Part shown: piece by piece, positions 1 through 7,918 of the stretch
How the letters are laid out: the number at the start of each line of letters is the position of its first letter
Numbering within the stretch: position 1 is the first letter of the stretch
Source: Brucella pseudintermedia
GTDB lineage: Bacteria; Pseudomonadota; Alphaproteobacteria; Rhizobiales; Rhizobiaceae
Assembly (NCBI RefSeq): GCF_008932435.1
Contig: NZ_WBWE01000011.1
Location: forward strand, 124,001 to 188,000
Reading direction: 5' to 3'
DNA: 64,000 nt
Notes under the pieces: generated by a model
Seen by the model: the letters and a program-made list of their open reading frames with translations, nothing else
Database searches by the model: none
What the model was told of the DNA's origin: nothing
Translations under genes and position numbers: made by a program

Positions 1-859
1 AGTCGGGGTCGCCCTGCCAGTGGACGGTGGCTTCACCACGCACTGATGGTCCTCGATCGGCCTGATACCAACGGCTGAACAACATCTGAGCAGTTTGAGG
101 CTGCCGCACGCGGTCCTCAAACATTCGGCCTCCCATGACGATACGCTGGACCGTGACGGGCCGCGTCTCGGTCGCCTGCGCCAAGCGCTCGATCAGCGCC
201 AGTTCGGCATCCGAGCACGCGCCGCGCACCTCGATTTCGAGCCGCTCGGCGGCGTCGGCGTGATGGCTCGCGGCGATGTGGACATTGCCGCCCGTTTCGA
301 CCGGGCGCAGCCGCGACCGGAGAAACAGGATGCCGGAGCCGAGATTGCCGCAGTAAAGCAACTCGTCCACGTCCGGCGCGCTCGGGCCGATGCCGGCCTT
401 GCGGCCGCCGATCCGGCGGAAGGCTTCGCCGAAGGTCGACGGATCGCGGGTGATCCGCGCAGTCCGCTCGGGATGGAACTGCCAACGCGGGCGCCAGGGA
501 TCGAGCTTTCCAACCGCGATCTGGTGGAGGAAATCGGCGAAGCTCGCCGGGTCGGCCGGATAAGGGCAGGTCCGCCAGATCTCGCGGACACGGGCGCGCA
601 GCCTGTCGGGCAGCGCGAAGAGCCGGGCCCGACCCTTCCGCCACCACGCGGCCCGCTGGCCGCGACGTTCGCGTTCGGCCTCGTTCCACCAGACGGCGCG
701 GCGGGCCATTTCCTCGTCGACGTCGTGCTGGCCGGCGGCGATCTCGTCGGCGAAGAGCGGCAACGCCTCGCGTTCGAGGCGCTGCTTGCGGAGAAACGCC
801 GCACGCTTGCGCGACGTGTCACCATAGGGTTCGGGTCTATGCCAACGGCGGAAGCGCAT
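1..859 (-). CDS. conserved mobile-element protein, C-terminus beyond window
   Basis: This frame stays open from the ATG at 859 to the left edge of the window, about 286 codons with no stop, so the C-terminus lies outside. The start overlaps the stop of the DUF2958 gene by one base (TGATG), which suggests translational coupling in an ardC-DUF2958 operon. The N-terminal third is rich in Arg, Trp and Glu and looks cytoplasmic, with no signal peptide or membrane segment. I do not recognise a family. The position downstream of ardC and a DUF2958 gene is typical of accessory genes in integrative elements of Hyphomicrobiales. The opposite-strand and other frames here have the Arg/Ser/Pro-rich composition of shadows in GC-rich DNA. 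Confidence 0.6.
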   Translation of the reverse strand, partial: MRFRRWHRPEPYGDTSRKRAAFLRKQRLEREALPLFADEIAAGQHDVDEEMARRAVWWNEAERERRGQRAAWWRKGRARLFALPDRLRARVREIWRTCPYPADPASFADFLHQIAVGKLDPWRPRWQFHPERTARITRDPSTFGEAFRRIGGRKAGIGPSAPDVDELLYCGNLGSGILFLRSRLRPVETGGNVHIAASHHADAAERLEIEVRGACSDAELALIERLAQATETRPVTVQRIVMGGRMFEDRVRQPQTAQMLFSRWYQADRGPSVRGEATVHWQGDPD

Positions 860-1230
860 CAGATGCCCTCCCGCCGCGCACGCGCCGCGGCATAGATGAT
901 CCGTTCGGCGCGGCGAATGCTGCCGGTTTCCCGGGCAGCCTCGGCCCAGACCGAAATCGGAAGGTCGCCGGAAAAGAGAATGTCGCGCTCGATGCCGAGT
1001 CCGAAAGGCAGGCGCACCGAGGCGATCTCCTCGAGCGAGAAATAGCCAAGTTCCGGCTCGCCGAGATCGGCCAGGCCAAAGAGGATGTCGCCGTCGGCAT
1101 CGAGTTCGGTCGCCAGCCAGACGCCGGCGCCGAGCGGGTTGAAGAATTTGACGACCGGCACATGATCGGTATCGCGCTGGCGGCCATTGGCGAGTAGCTG
1201 CGCACGCAGCTCGTCCGTCAGGAGGATCAT
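859..1230 (-). CDS. DUF2958 family protein
   Basis: The 123-residue product begins MILLTDELRAQLLANGRQ and continues with the DPVVKFFNPLGAGVWLATELD-like segment and a 'LGYFSLEEIASVRLPFGLGIERD' region that are the recognisable core of DUF2958 proteins. Its ATG overlaps the ardC stop (ATGA type), so it is the second gene of the ardC operon. DUF2958 proteins have no proven biochemical role; they recur beside ArdC and conjugation genes on plasmids and integrative elements, and a role in element maintenance or antirestriction is only inferred. I chose ATG 1230 because conserved sequence begins there and everything upstream in this frame lies inside ardC. Confidence 0.8.
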   Translation of the reverse strand: MILLTDELRAQLLANGRQRDTDHVPVVKFFNPLGAGVWLATELDADGDILFGLADLGEPELGYFSLEEIASVRLPFGLGIERDILFSGDLPISVWAEAARETGSIRRAERIIYAAARARREGI

Positions 1231-2189
1231 GCGGCCCTCCTGTCGATAGCGGTCTCGGGCGTGGCAGGCCGCTGCTCGTCTTCCGGCAGGAAGGACAGCA
1301 GCCAGTCGGCCGCTTTGCTCGCCTGCGAAGCCGCCCGCACAATGGCGCGGGAATCCTCGCGCATGACCTCCAGCCAACTGCCGATGTAATCGGCGTGGCG
1401 CACCGTCGGCACGATGCCGAGAGCGGCGCAGCTAAAGGCCGAAATCTGCTCGGCGATCAGCTCTTCGAAGGCGTATTTCTTTGAGCCGAACGAGCCGGTC
1501 AGGTCACGGTTCAGCCGGCTGTGATGGCCGCTGGCGTGACCGAGTTCATGCAGCGCCGTCCGGTGCCAGTTGATCGGCTCGAAATACGCCTGGGGCGGCG
1601 GGACCATCACATAGTCCTGGGATGGGACGTAGAAGGCCCGGTTGCCGCCGATGCGGAAATCGACGCCGGTCTCCTTGATGAGCGCCTCGACCCTCGGCTT
1701 TGTCAGGCCGGGCGGTGGCGGCGGCGCGACGGTGGCGATGTCGTCGGGCAGCCCGTCGCATTGCGCCACATTGAAGACTGTGAAGCGCTTCAGGAAAGGG
1801 ATGGTATGTGCTTCCTCGCCGGTCTCGCGGGCGCGGCGCTTTTCGTCTTCCGGCGTGAATCGGTCGGCATAGATGACCGTGGTGCCACGCTCGCCCTTGC
1901 GGACATGGCCGCCGAGCGAAAGCGCCTGCCGGAATGTGAGCCAGCCCTGGCAGGGAAAGCCGTGCTCGATGACAGCGCCCCAGAGGATGAGCACGTTGAT
2001 GCCGCTGTAGCTGCGGGACGTGGCGGCGTTCTTCGGCAGGCCGAGCGGCGCCTTGGCTGTCGACGTGCCCCAGGGCTGCACCCACGGCACACGACCGGCC
2101 TCCAGCTCGGCGATGATTTTGGTGGTGATTTCGTCATAGAGGTTCGTCCGGCCCGAGCCGGTGCGAACGCTGCGATCATGTCTGGACAT
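1227..2189 (-). CDS. ArdC-like antirestriction protein (ssDNA-binding plus zincin)
   Basis: This 320-residue protein has the two-domain build of the ArdC family. The N-terminal ssDNA-binding part (about 15-130) includes LYDEITTKIIAELEAG and the 'PWVQPWG' segment. The C-terminal zincin-like metallopeptidase part (about 160-300) has the HELGHASGHH zinc motif (HExxH with a further His). In the family, such proteins protect incoming single-stranded conjugative DNA from host restriction. It heads a leftward operon with the DUF2958 gene and the open ORF at the left edge. Its presence supports the view that this side of the tRNA-Gly fragment belongs to a transmissible element. Confidence 0.88.
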   Translation of the reverse strand: MSRHDRSVRTGSGRTNLYDEITTKIIAELEAGRVPWVQPWGTSTAKAPLGLPKNAATSRSYSGINVLILWGAVIEHGFPCQGWLTFRQALSLGGHVRKGERGTTVIYADRFTPEDEKRRARETGEEAHTIPFLKRFTVFNVAQCDGLPDDIATVAPPPPPGLTKPRVEALIKETGVDFRIGGNRAFYVPSQDYVMVPPPQAYFEPINWHRTALHELGHASGHHSRLNRDLTGSFGSKKYAFEELIAEQISAFSCAALGIVPTVRHADYIGSWLEVMREDSRAIVRAASQASKAADWLLSFLPEDEQRPATPETAIDRRAA

Positions 2190-2478
2190 CGCGGTTCTCC
2201 GCGACGGGCGCCGGAAGACTCTCCTCCGGCCCTCAACCCGTCACGGCAAAACCCGTCCGCACTCTCACTCTATAGGGGGCGTTGCGGGTCTCCCCGCAGA
2301 AAGGGGCGTGCCAGCAACGCAGTGCCAGCCAGGGGGAAGGCTTTCCCCCTCAAACCGACGGTCGCAGAATCGCAAATACATAAAGACGGGATTCAGGATT
2401 TCCTGATGCCAATGCAGTCCGTTTGGTCGCGCGGTGACGAAGGCATGGTGCGAGCCAGCCGGCGAGACCACGCCGGCA

Positions 2479-3519
2479 TTACAGTTGATCGCCCGCCGCC
2501 TGGGTGAACCGCTTCCGATAGTGCGGTTCGAAGACAGACTCCAAAGCCTCGCGAAAATGCTCTCGCAACGCTTCCGTATCGGCAGCTCCGAGCCCAACGG
2601 TTTTCCAGTCTTTCCGCTCGAAGGCGCTCGCGTCGATGGAAAAGTCGGCGCTAACGTCACGTCGTCCCAAGACGTCGTGGGCATAAATGAACTCAAGAGG
2701 AATCCCAGGTGGCGGTGCTGCGGCGAAAACCCCGCCGACCTTCAATATGCCGAGGATCTCAACATAGGCGATAAGCTCGCCCGTGGAGGGAATGGACCTT
2801 ACGATGATCTTGTGACCGATAGGCACATCGGGGCCTTGCAGGCCCGGTAGTCCTTCGATCAGGTAGCGGAAAGTGCCGCCTCGGGACTGCATCCTTTTGA
2901 TCACCTGTGAAAGCTGTTGCTGATCCATGAAGGCCCGGCCGGTTTTCGCGATCAGGAAAAGCCAGATCACCGTGATAATTCCGCCAAAAACAGCTTTGGG
3001 GCTGAAATCCAGACCGACCTTGAGCAAGTCGCCGTCCTCGATGCCAACTGTTCGGGCGTGTTGTTCGGCAACCTTTGGATCGAGTTGCGGGAATTGCTTC
3101 GCCGCGCGTTGAAGCAATTGCCGAAAGGTCTTCATATCGCCTGCGCCGATCTGGACCTTATGGCCGTCCTCGATCGCAGCGACATCGTAGAGGACATCTA
3201 CTCGTGTCAGCGAGCCGTCCCGATCGACTCGTATCACCTTGCCATCGCGGGTTTCGAGCCTCTTCGGTGGGTTCTGGCCACGGTCCCTTGGAATATCGAG
3301 AAGCGTTGGCCAATCGCCGAAAGCCTTGACCAGCGCGTTGTCGGCCAGATCGTCCAACGTCGTGTTGCAGGTCCGGCAGAGAATCCCTTTCGGTTTCAGC
3401 CGACCGCCCAAGGCGTTCGGGATGATGTGGGCTTCTGAGTCGTTGGCGGCGGTTAGGTCTGAACCGCACAAGCGGCACTTGGGTGTCGGCGTAGAATTGC
3501 TGCTGTCAAATGGGAGCAT
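2479..3519 (-). CDS. HNH endonuclease-like protein, payload of XRE cassette 1
   Basis: The 346-residue product starts with a zinc-binding HNH module: CRLCG at about 16-20, 'AHIIPNALGG' about 15 residues later, and CRTCN, giving paired Cys-x-x-Cys ligands around a His-containing core. A hydrophobic segment near residues 180-200 (FGGIITVIWLFLIAK) could be membrane-associated, which is unusual for a plain HNH nuclease. The rest (beta-rich, about 215-300) is not recognised. The ATG at 3519 lies 6 bp past the stop of the XRE gene, so it should be co-transcribed from the operator-promoter at 4081-4109. Nuclease activity, and a role in defence, are inferred from the motif and the setting. Confidence 0.7.
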   Translation of the reverse strand: MLPFDSSNSTPTPKCRLCGSDLTAANDSEAHIIPNALGGRLKPKGILCRTCNTTLDDLADNALVKAFGDWPTLLDIPRDRGQNPPKRLETRDGKVIRVDRDGSLTRVDVLYDVAAIEDGHKVQIGAGDMKTFRQLLQRAAKQFPQLDPKVAEQHARTVGIEDGDLLKVGLDFSPKAVFGGIITVIWLFLIAKTGRAFMDQQQLSQVIKRMQSRGGTFRYLIEGLPGLQGPDVPIGHKIIVRSIPSTGELIAYVEILGILKVGGVFAAAPPPGIPLEFIYAHDVLGRRDVSADFSIDASAFERKDWKTVGLGAADTEALREHFREALESVFEPHYRKRFTQAAGDQL

Positions 3520-3525
3520 CAAGAT

Positions 3526-3900
3526 TCACCGCACTGTTGGCGACTTTTGCCGCCGCGCAACGCCAGGTGCCGGGACGTTCAGGCTGCTAACATCTCCGAG
3601 GCTTTGCAGTCGAAGTGCGGGACGTGCTGGAAGTTTCACCGTCAGCTCTAGCTTGCCGCCGATGGCCTCGACATAACCACGCAAGGTGGACAGATACATA
3701 TCCGCCTGCTTCTCGATCTTCGAGACGGACGGCTGCTTAACGTTGAGGGCCATTGCGATGTCTTCCTGCGCCTTGCCCGTAATCTGGCGAAGCTCGCGCA
3801 GGCCCTCGACCTCGTGCTTCAGCTCCTGATACCGCGCTTCGATGGTTTCCTGTTCGTCTAGGGGAAGCGTGGCAATCATGCCGTTAAGGCTCCGTGCCAT
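3526..3900 (-). CDS. XRE/HigA-type regulator, copy 1
   Basis: The 124-residue protein has a helix-turn-helix of the Cro/XRE class at about residues 35-90 (GLRELRQITGKAQEDIAMAL, then QPSVSKIEKQADMYLSTL), followed by the tail GGKLELTVKLP that is common in antitoxins paired with HigB toxins. It is clearly paralogous to the gene at 8822-9202: long identical stretches run through the helix-turn-helix and the LELTVK segment. It sits between a shortened toxin-like frame and the HNH gene. I infer that it binds the palindrome ATAGCCTCAAAGCTAT in its own promoter and represses the cassette. Confidence 0.85.
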   Translation of the reverse strand: MARSLNGMIATLPLDEQETIEARYQELKHEVEGLRELRQITGKAQEDIAMALNVKQPSVSKIEKQADMYLSTLRGYVEAIGGKLELTVKLPARPALRLQSLGDVSSLNVPAPGVARRQKSPTVR

Positions 3901-3901
3901 C

Positions 3902-4081
3902 TCAATGTCCCTTCTTAGCGGGTTTTAGGCTTTCCAGATGTTCAGAAAACCGGAGATCCGCTTTCGCGATGAGCTGCCGGTAGAAGCGCTTCTGGCTCCC
4001 GCGGGGCTTATCGCCCGCTACGAGCACAATGGCTCGCCGTTCAATGTCAAAGGTGAAAGATACATAATCCCATTTTATCAT
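3902..4081 (-). pseudogene. truncated HigB/RelE-type toxin remnant
   Basis: The frame encodes only about 59 residues. They match the C-terminal half of the HigB/Gp49-type toxin family: a strand like FTFDIERRAIVLVAGDK, then RFYRQLIAKADLRFSEHL. The N-terminal half that family members normally carry (about 50 residues) is absent. The predicted promoter (TTGATC-N17-TATTTA on the minus strand) ends exactly where the frame begins, so a transcript started there would lack the only upstream ATG. I therefore treat it as a relic whose RNA now serves as leader for the XRE and HNH genes. A functional mini-toxin from a downstream non-ATG start cannot be excluded. Confidence 0.6.
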
Positions 4082-4109
4082 AAATAGCCTCAAAGCTATG
4101 TCGGATCAA
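4081..4109 (-). promoter_or_regulatory. promoter with palindromic operator, XRE cassette 1
   Basis: On the minus strand TTGATC (4109-4104) and TATTTA (4086-4081) are separated by 17 bp. The spacer is largely filled by the palindrome ATAGCCTCAAAGCTAT (plus strand, 4084-4099). A near-identical arrangement precedes the second XRE gene at 9299-9327, including the flank TCAACGAAAAGGAC. The placement suggests repression by occlusion of RNA polymerase. Confidence 0.6.
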
Positions 4110-4191
4110 CGAAAAGGACATGCGACCCAAGCGTAGCGATCATCCAACGCTAAGTGCCACCCGATCAGTTGACACATTCTCGGACAGACTT

Positions 4192-5079
4192 TCAGGTCGT
4201 AAATGCGGGTCTCGGTCCCGGCCAATCGGGATCAGTTTCCATCTGGCTTGCGAGATCGGCTGCCGCAATCCGCCTCAGACTGGACGCTGCAATGAATTGG
4301 ACACCGAGTGCCAACCTGACTACCGAAAGCCGTTTCAAGCCAGCGGGCTCATATCGGCTGGCAACATAAGGCGGCAGGCTCGACACCACCGCTTGGACCC
4401 GCGCGTCGTCGCGGTGCGGCCGTGCTGTAGCCATACGCTGGGCGAGCACAGCCAAGTTATGACCGTCCTTGCCTTTTCGGAAAGAGTCGGGATCAACACC
4501 ATCCCAAACCAGTGCTGCCTTCATGGATAACTCTGCCGCCATGCAGATTGGCTGGACCACCGAGTCGTGGCTGAACGCGGTAGGTAATGTGTTCGCCACG
4601 TCTTCGAGATTCGATCCCGCCATCCGCCAAAGCGTCACCGCATCAGCATTGCGTTGCTCAACCTCGTTGAGACCCATTGTGAAATCGTGAATGTCAGCGC
4701 CGGCAAGGGCGACGTCAGCGGCGATTGACCGATCCCGGCGGCACCAATTCCACCATTCTTCGGCATTCTCGAAACCCGTCATCTGCCAAGATTGGAGGGA
4801 ATTTTGACCGAACAGGACGGGAAAAACGGCCTTTCGCACCTGATCAACCGAAGCCACCAATCCGATGCCGGTGCCGGGCCAACTCGTCTCAACTTCCGGC
4901 ATCATGGCCGCATAAGCATCCATGATGCGTTTGACCTCGGGATTGCCGCCCACACCCATCACGAAACTGGAGCCGAGCAACTCCATCGCGGCCCGGAACG
5001 GCCTCTGGTGGATGGGAACGCCTTCCTCGGCATATTTCAGGTCCAATCGGCGCAGATCGTCCGCTGTCCATCTACTCAT
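4192..5079 (-). CDS. HEPN-like protein, last gene of the ABC-3C operon
   Basis: The product is about 295 residues. Its C-terminal third reads like a HEPN helical domain: AAELSMKAALVWDGVD, then KDGHNLAVLAQRM, then LPPYVASRYEPAGL, the pattern seen in HEPN proteins where a Lys-rich first helix is followed by GHxL and a 'Y..SRY' segment. The N-terminal 180 residues are unrecognised. The ATG at 5079 is preferred over 5085 because GGAG then sits six bases upstream. It begins 9 bp after the previous stop and closes the operon. HEPN domains often act as RNases in bacterial immunity, but no clear catalytic Rx4-6H motif is visible, so it may be a binding or sensor subunit. Confidence 0.6.
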   Translation of the reverse strand: MSRWTADDLRRLDLKYAEEGVPIHQRPFRAAMELLGSSFVMGVGGNPEVKRIMDAYAAMMPEVETSWPGTGIGLVASVDQVRKAVFPVLFGQNSLQSWQMTGFENAEEWWNWCRRDRSIAADVALAGADIHDFTMGLNEVEQRNADAVTLWRMAGSNLEDVANTLPTAFSHDSVVQPICMAAELSMKAALVWDGVDPDSFRKGKDGHNLAVLAQRMATARPHRDDARVQAVVSSLPPYVASRYEPAGLKRLSVVRLALGVQFIAASSLRRIAAADLASQMETDPDWPGPRPAFTT

Positions 5080-5088
5080 TCGCATCTC

Positions 5089-5904
5089 CTATTGCCCGTT
5101 GGCTAAGCGCCGGAGGAAGGTTCGCGCGGTAACGAGCACGACGTGGAGACGGAAAGTGCTGTGATCCTCGTCCGAAAGACCGGGGTGCGATCCCTCGGTG
5201 TGCAGCATCTTGAAAAGGCCATTGACGTAGTTCTTGCCGTCTCCGGTCCATTCATTGCGGCTTGTCGATAGGAAGCCGATTTCCGCCAGCAACGCCCGGC
5301 GATTTTCGGCGTGGGGCCTTTTCGCTGCATCTTCCGGGCGGACGTTGCGGGCAATGTCGTCGAACAGGCTTTCAAGGAACGTGCGAAGCTGTCCGTTGCA
5401 CGCAGCCCAATCGCCGCGGGTGTGCGCCTCGATCGCTTGATCGAGATGACCGAGTGGGGTCATGAAAGCGAAAGACTTTAGAAGCCGATGTACTTCATCG
5501 TCGGTTTCGGGAAGCTGGATTTCCCCCGGCAGCGCGGCTCGGAGGGATGGGTTCCGACCATTGTCGTCCCAGACCAATACAAAGGCATCGCGGGCAAGCC
5601 CACGGGCAAACGCTGTCTGCAATGGATGAAGCGCGTCAGGTTGTGCCAGCAGTGCCGCTTGGCGCACGACGGCTTCGCCGAGTGTCATGCGGCCATCGAG
5701 CGTGTCGAGGACTGCATCGGCGCGCTGGACGACAATGCGTCCAAGCAGATCGCATTTTTTCGCGACGCTGATGCCGGTATTCGACGAAATCTCATCCTCA
5801 AGCCCGAGACGAAGTACGACCTGATTAAAGCGCGCCTGGCTGTGCTGTTCGAGCAATTCCACCGCAGCAATCAGGGTCGGACGGGTGAAGGGAGTTGATC
5901 GCAT
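5089..5904 (-). CDS. HEPN/Abi-like protein of the ABC-3C operon
   Basis: This 271-residue protein is not assignable by name. The C-terminal half (about 150-270) resembles helical C-terminal domains of abortive-infection-type proteins: HLDQAIEAHTRGDWAACNGQL followed by FLESLF, then a 'MLHTEGSHPGLSDEDHSTFR' stretch and a long last helix. The N-terminal part (VELLEQHSQARFNQVVLRLGL) is helical and may be a recognition domain. It starts 8 bp after the stop of the DUF2326 ATPase and ends 9 bp before the next gene, so it is embedded in the same transcription unit. Function in defence is inferred only from this placement and the fold-level resemblance. Confidence 0.55.
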   Translation of the reverse strand: MRSTPFTRPTLIAAVELLEQHSQARFNQVVLRLGLEDEISSNTGISVAKKCDLLGRIVVQRADAVLDTLDGRMTLGEAVVRQAALLAQPDALHPLQTAFARGLARDAFVLVWDDNGRNPSLRAALPGEIQLPETDDEVHRLLKSFAFMTPLGHLDQAIEAHTRGDWAACNGQLRTFLESLFDDIARNVRPEDAAKRPHAENRRALLAEIGFLSTSRNEWTGDGKNYVNGLFKMLHTEGSHPGLSDEDHSTFRLHVVLVTARTFLRRLANGQ

Positions 5905-5912
5905 GGGCGGGC

Positions 5913-7676
5913 CTACTCAAACCGCAGGCCGAATAGCCCCCCGGTGTCCGTCGCGTCGGTCAGCTTTGTGTCCATGACATAGGAGCGGATATCGAAGCCG
6001 GCCTTGAACCCTTCACGCGGCAGCGCGTCCGAGTTCATTGTGACAATGTACTGAAACCCGGCTGCCTCAGCCCGTTCGGCGCCGAGTTGCAACGCCTTAG
6101 CAACCTGCCTTTCGTCCACCCCATCGAATAGATGGCTGTCATGGACCAGAAAGCCGGGACCACGACCATTCTTCAGGCTAATTTCGGTCAACATGAGATC
6201 GAAGCAGAATATCTGCATGTTGGTGATGCCCTTGCTTCGCTGTCCGTCGATATGGACCTCGAATTGGGGGCCGCTTCCGGTCTCGGCAATCGTTAGGCTG
6301 CCCGCCTTTTCGTAAAGGGACTCCGAGAGCGACTCGAAAATAAGGATAGCCTCGCGGATGATGTCGGTCCGCTCGTGGATGTCGTCACGTAGCGCCTTGG
6401 TTAGGTTGGCCCGTTCGATGTCGAGTTCAGCCTTGGTGCTTTCGATCCGCTCAGCGGTCTCGAGCCGCTGGCGAAGCCCCTCGACCTCGGCCTCGGCCCG
6501 GCCAGCTTCTTCGCGCAGCGATGTATAATGTTCGAGTGCTCCACCGGAGCGCAGCACACCCATTATCTGACGACGCCGCCGGTCGCGCTCGACTGTGCGC
6601 TGATCGCGTTCAGCGATGCGAGCCTCTGCCGAGGCGATCTCGGCGGTCAAGTGCGCGCGCCGGTTCTCGATGATAGTTCGGTGGAAGCGCTCCACCTCGT
6701 CAAAACGCCGCCGCACCATGTCGGGCAGGACGACGCCGGCCTCCGCATAGAGTTTCGTAACGTCACCCAAGTCGGGTGCATCCTCATCGACCAGCGACGC
6801 GCGAAGCTGTTGCAGGAGATCGCCATCGACCACATTCTCGACGTTCATCCCGTCAATTTCGCGGGTAATTTCGTTCGCCTCACGCTCCAGAGCTTTGTAT
6901 TCTGGCACAACCTCGAACGTTTCAAGCTGCCGGCGAAGCCGCACGGCACGAGCCTCCGCGACAGTCAGCTTCGTTCTGAGCTCGGCCGCCTTGCCGAAGA
7001 ACCGGCCAAGATCGCCGCTGCGGGCGGCCTTACGCAGTTCCTGAGCGACCTTCTCCTGCGCGCGCAGTTCCTGAAAGCGGCCGGGAATGCTCCAGTCGAG
7101 GCCAAGCAGATAGCAGATCGAGACTTGCTGATCCCATGCCTGTTGCATCCCCGAATGTTGCATTGGCTGCTGAAAGCCGCCGCTGTTCTGACGACGGACG
7201 AAATAGGAGAAGAGCGAGCGGAATGACGGCTGGAAACGCTCGGCTTCGTCCCCCGCCGAAATGGGCAGGCCGAACCAGAGCTGGCCGAGGTTGGCTTTCC
7301 AGTTCTCGTTCGACAACTCGAACAGGCCGGCGCGCGTGTCGAACTGCGGCGGGATCGGCCAGTTCTCGACGGCGCCATTGACAAAGACCCGACTCGGCTT
7401 GGCGCCGCTACGGGCCGCCGAGATGGTTTCTTTCGCTATGTCGACGGAGACGTCAAAGGTCCACGCCGTCAGCGCATCAGAGCGGAATATGCTATCCTTG
7501 CGCGCGTCGGCGCCAAACAGGAAATGGATCAGCTCGATGAAACTGGTCTTGCCCGCACCATTCCTCGACTGGCGATCGTTTGCGCCCTCGCTCTTGTCGG
7601 CCAGCAGGATGTTCAAACCCGGCTTGAAGGTCAGTGTCTTGAAGGACGCGAGGTCGCTGCCGAAACGGCGGATCAT
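5913..7676 (-). CDS. ABC-three-component ATPase, DUF2326 type
   Basis: The 587-residue protein is an SMC/RecN-like ABC ATPase of the DUF2326 class. The N-terminal lobe carries FKTLTFKPGLNILLADK and a Walker A of the form SRNGAGKTS (about residue 40-48). A long charged, coiled-coil-forming middle runs from about 190 to 430. The C-terminal DUF2326 lobe contains a Walker B-like FLVHDSHLFDGVDERQ. In ABC-3C systems, defined by comparative genomics as predicted conflict systems, this ATPase works with a small middle component and a C-terminal-domain effector; all three are present here in consecutive overlapping genes. Its ATG overlaps the stop of the middle component (ATGA). Confidence 0.88.
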   Translation of the reverse strand: MIRRFGSDLASFKTLTFKPGLNILLADKSEGANDRQSRNGAGKTSFIELIHFLFGADARKDSIFRSDALTAWTFDVSVDIAKETISAARSGAKPSRVFVNGAVENWPIPPQFDTRAGLFELSNENWKANLGQLWFGLPISAGDEAERFQPSFRSLFSYFVRRQNSGGFQQPMQHSGMQQAWDQQVSICYLLGLDWSIPGRFQELRAQEKVAQELRKAARSGDLGRFFGKAAELRTKLTVAEARAVRLRRQLETFEVVPEYKALEREANEITREIDGMNVENVVDGDLLQQLRASLVDEDAPDLGDVTKLYAEAGVVLPDMVRRRFDEVERFHRTIIENRRAHLTAEIASAEARIAERDQRTVERDRRRRQIMGVLRSGGALEHYTSLREEAGRAEAEVEGLRQRLETAERIESTKAELDIERANLTKALRDDIHERTDIIREAILIFESLSESLYEKAGSLTIAETGSGPQFEVHIDGQRSKGITNMQIFCFDLMLTEISLKNGRGPGFLVHDSHLFDGVDERQVAKALQLGAERAEAAGFQYIVTMNSDALPREGFKAGFDIRSYVMDTKLTDATDTGGLFGLRFE

Positions 7677-7918
7677 GGTTGAACCCTCCGCACCAGGCCG
7701 CGATCGAAGTCAACCGCACCAATCGTGAAGAGCAGATCGAGCGAGAGAATGAACCATTGATAGTCAATTGGAGCGTTGGGAGCATGAAGCGAACGGCGTC
7801 CGCGCATCTCGTCCCACAGCCGCGACATGGTCATCGGCCGCTTTAAAATATCGAGAACCTCTGCGCCGACGCCGATGAGCGCGCGATCAGGACGGACATG
7901 CTTTGTCGGGAGGATCAT
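7673..7918 (-). CDS. ABC-3C middle component (MC6-like)
   Basis: This 81-residue protein has the compact MC6-type pattern: ILPTKHVRPDRALIGVGAEVLDIL, 'MTMSRLWDEMR', then YQWFILSLDLLFTIGAVDF. It looks like a small winged-helix-like adaptor. It overlaps by four bases both the upstream effector gene and the downstream ATPase gene, the tight packing expected for subunits made in fixed ratio. The established role is only that of the linking subunit predicted to bridge ATPase and effector; biochemical data for this type are not known to me. Confidence 0.82.
   Translation of the reverse strand: MILPTKHVRPDRALIGVGAEVLDILKRPMTMSRLWDEMRGRRSLHAPNAPIDYQWFILSLDLLFTIGAVDFDRGLVRRVQP

Noticed and set aside
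95-895. 266-codon plus-strand frame at the left edge
   Set aside because: The minus-strand frame 859-1 is overlap-coupled to the DUF2958 gene and has better composition; the plus frame is Arg/Ala-rich shadow.
2328-2350. intrinsic terminator for the HNH gene
   Set aside because: A GGGGGAAGG/CTTTCCCCC hairpin exists, but it is 130 bp past the stop without a T-run; too weak to call.
1521-2507. 328-codon plus-strand frame opposite ardC
   Set aside because: The opposite strand encodes ArdC with its HELGH zinc motif.
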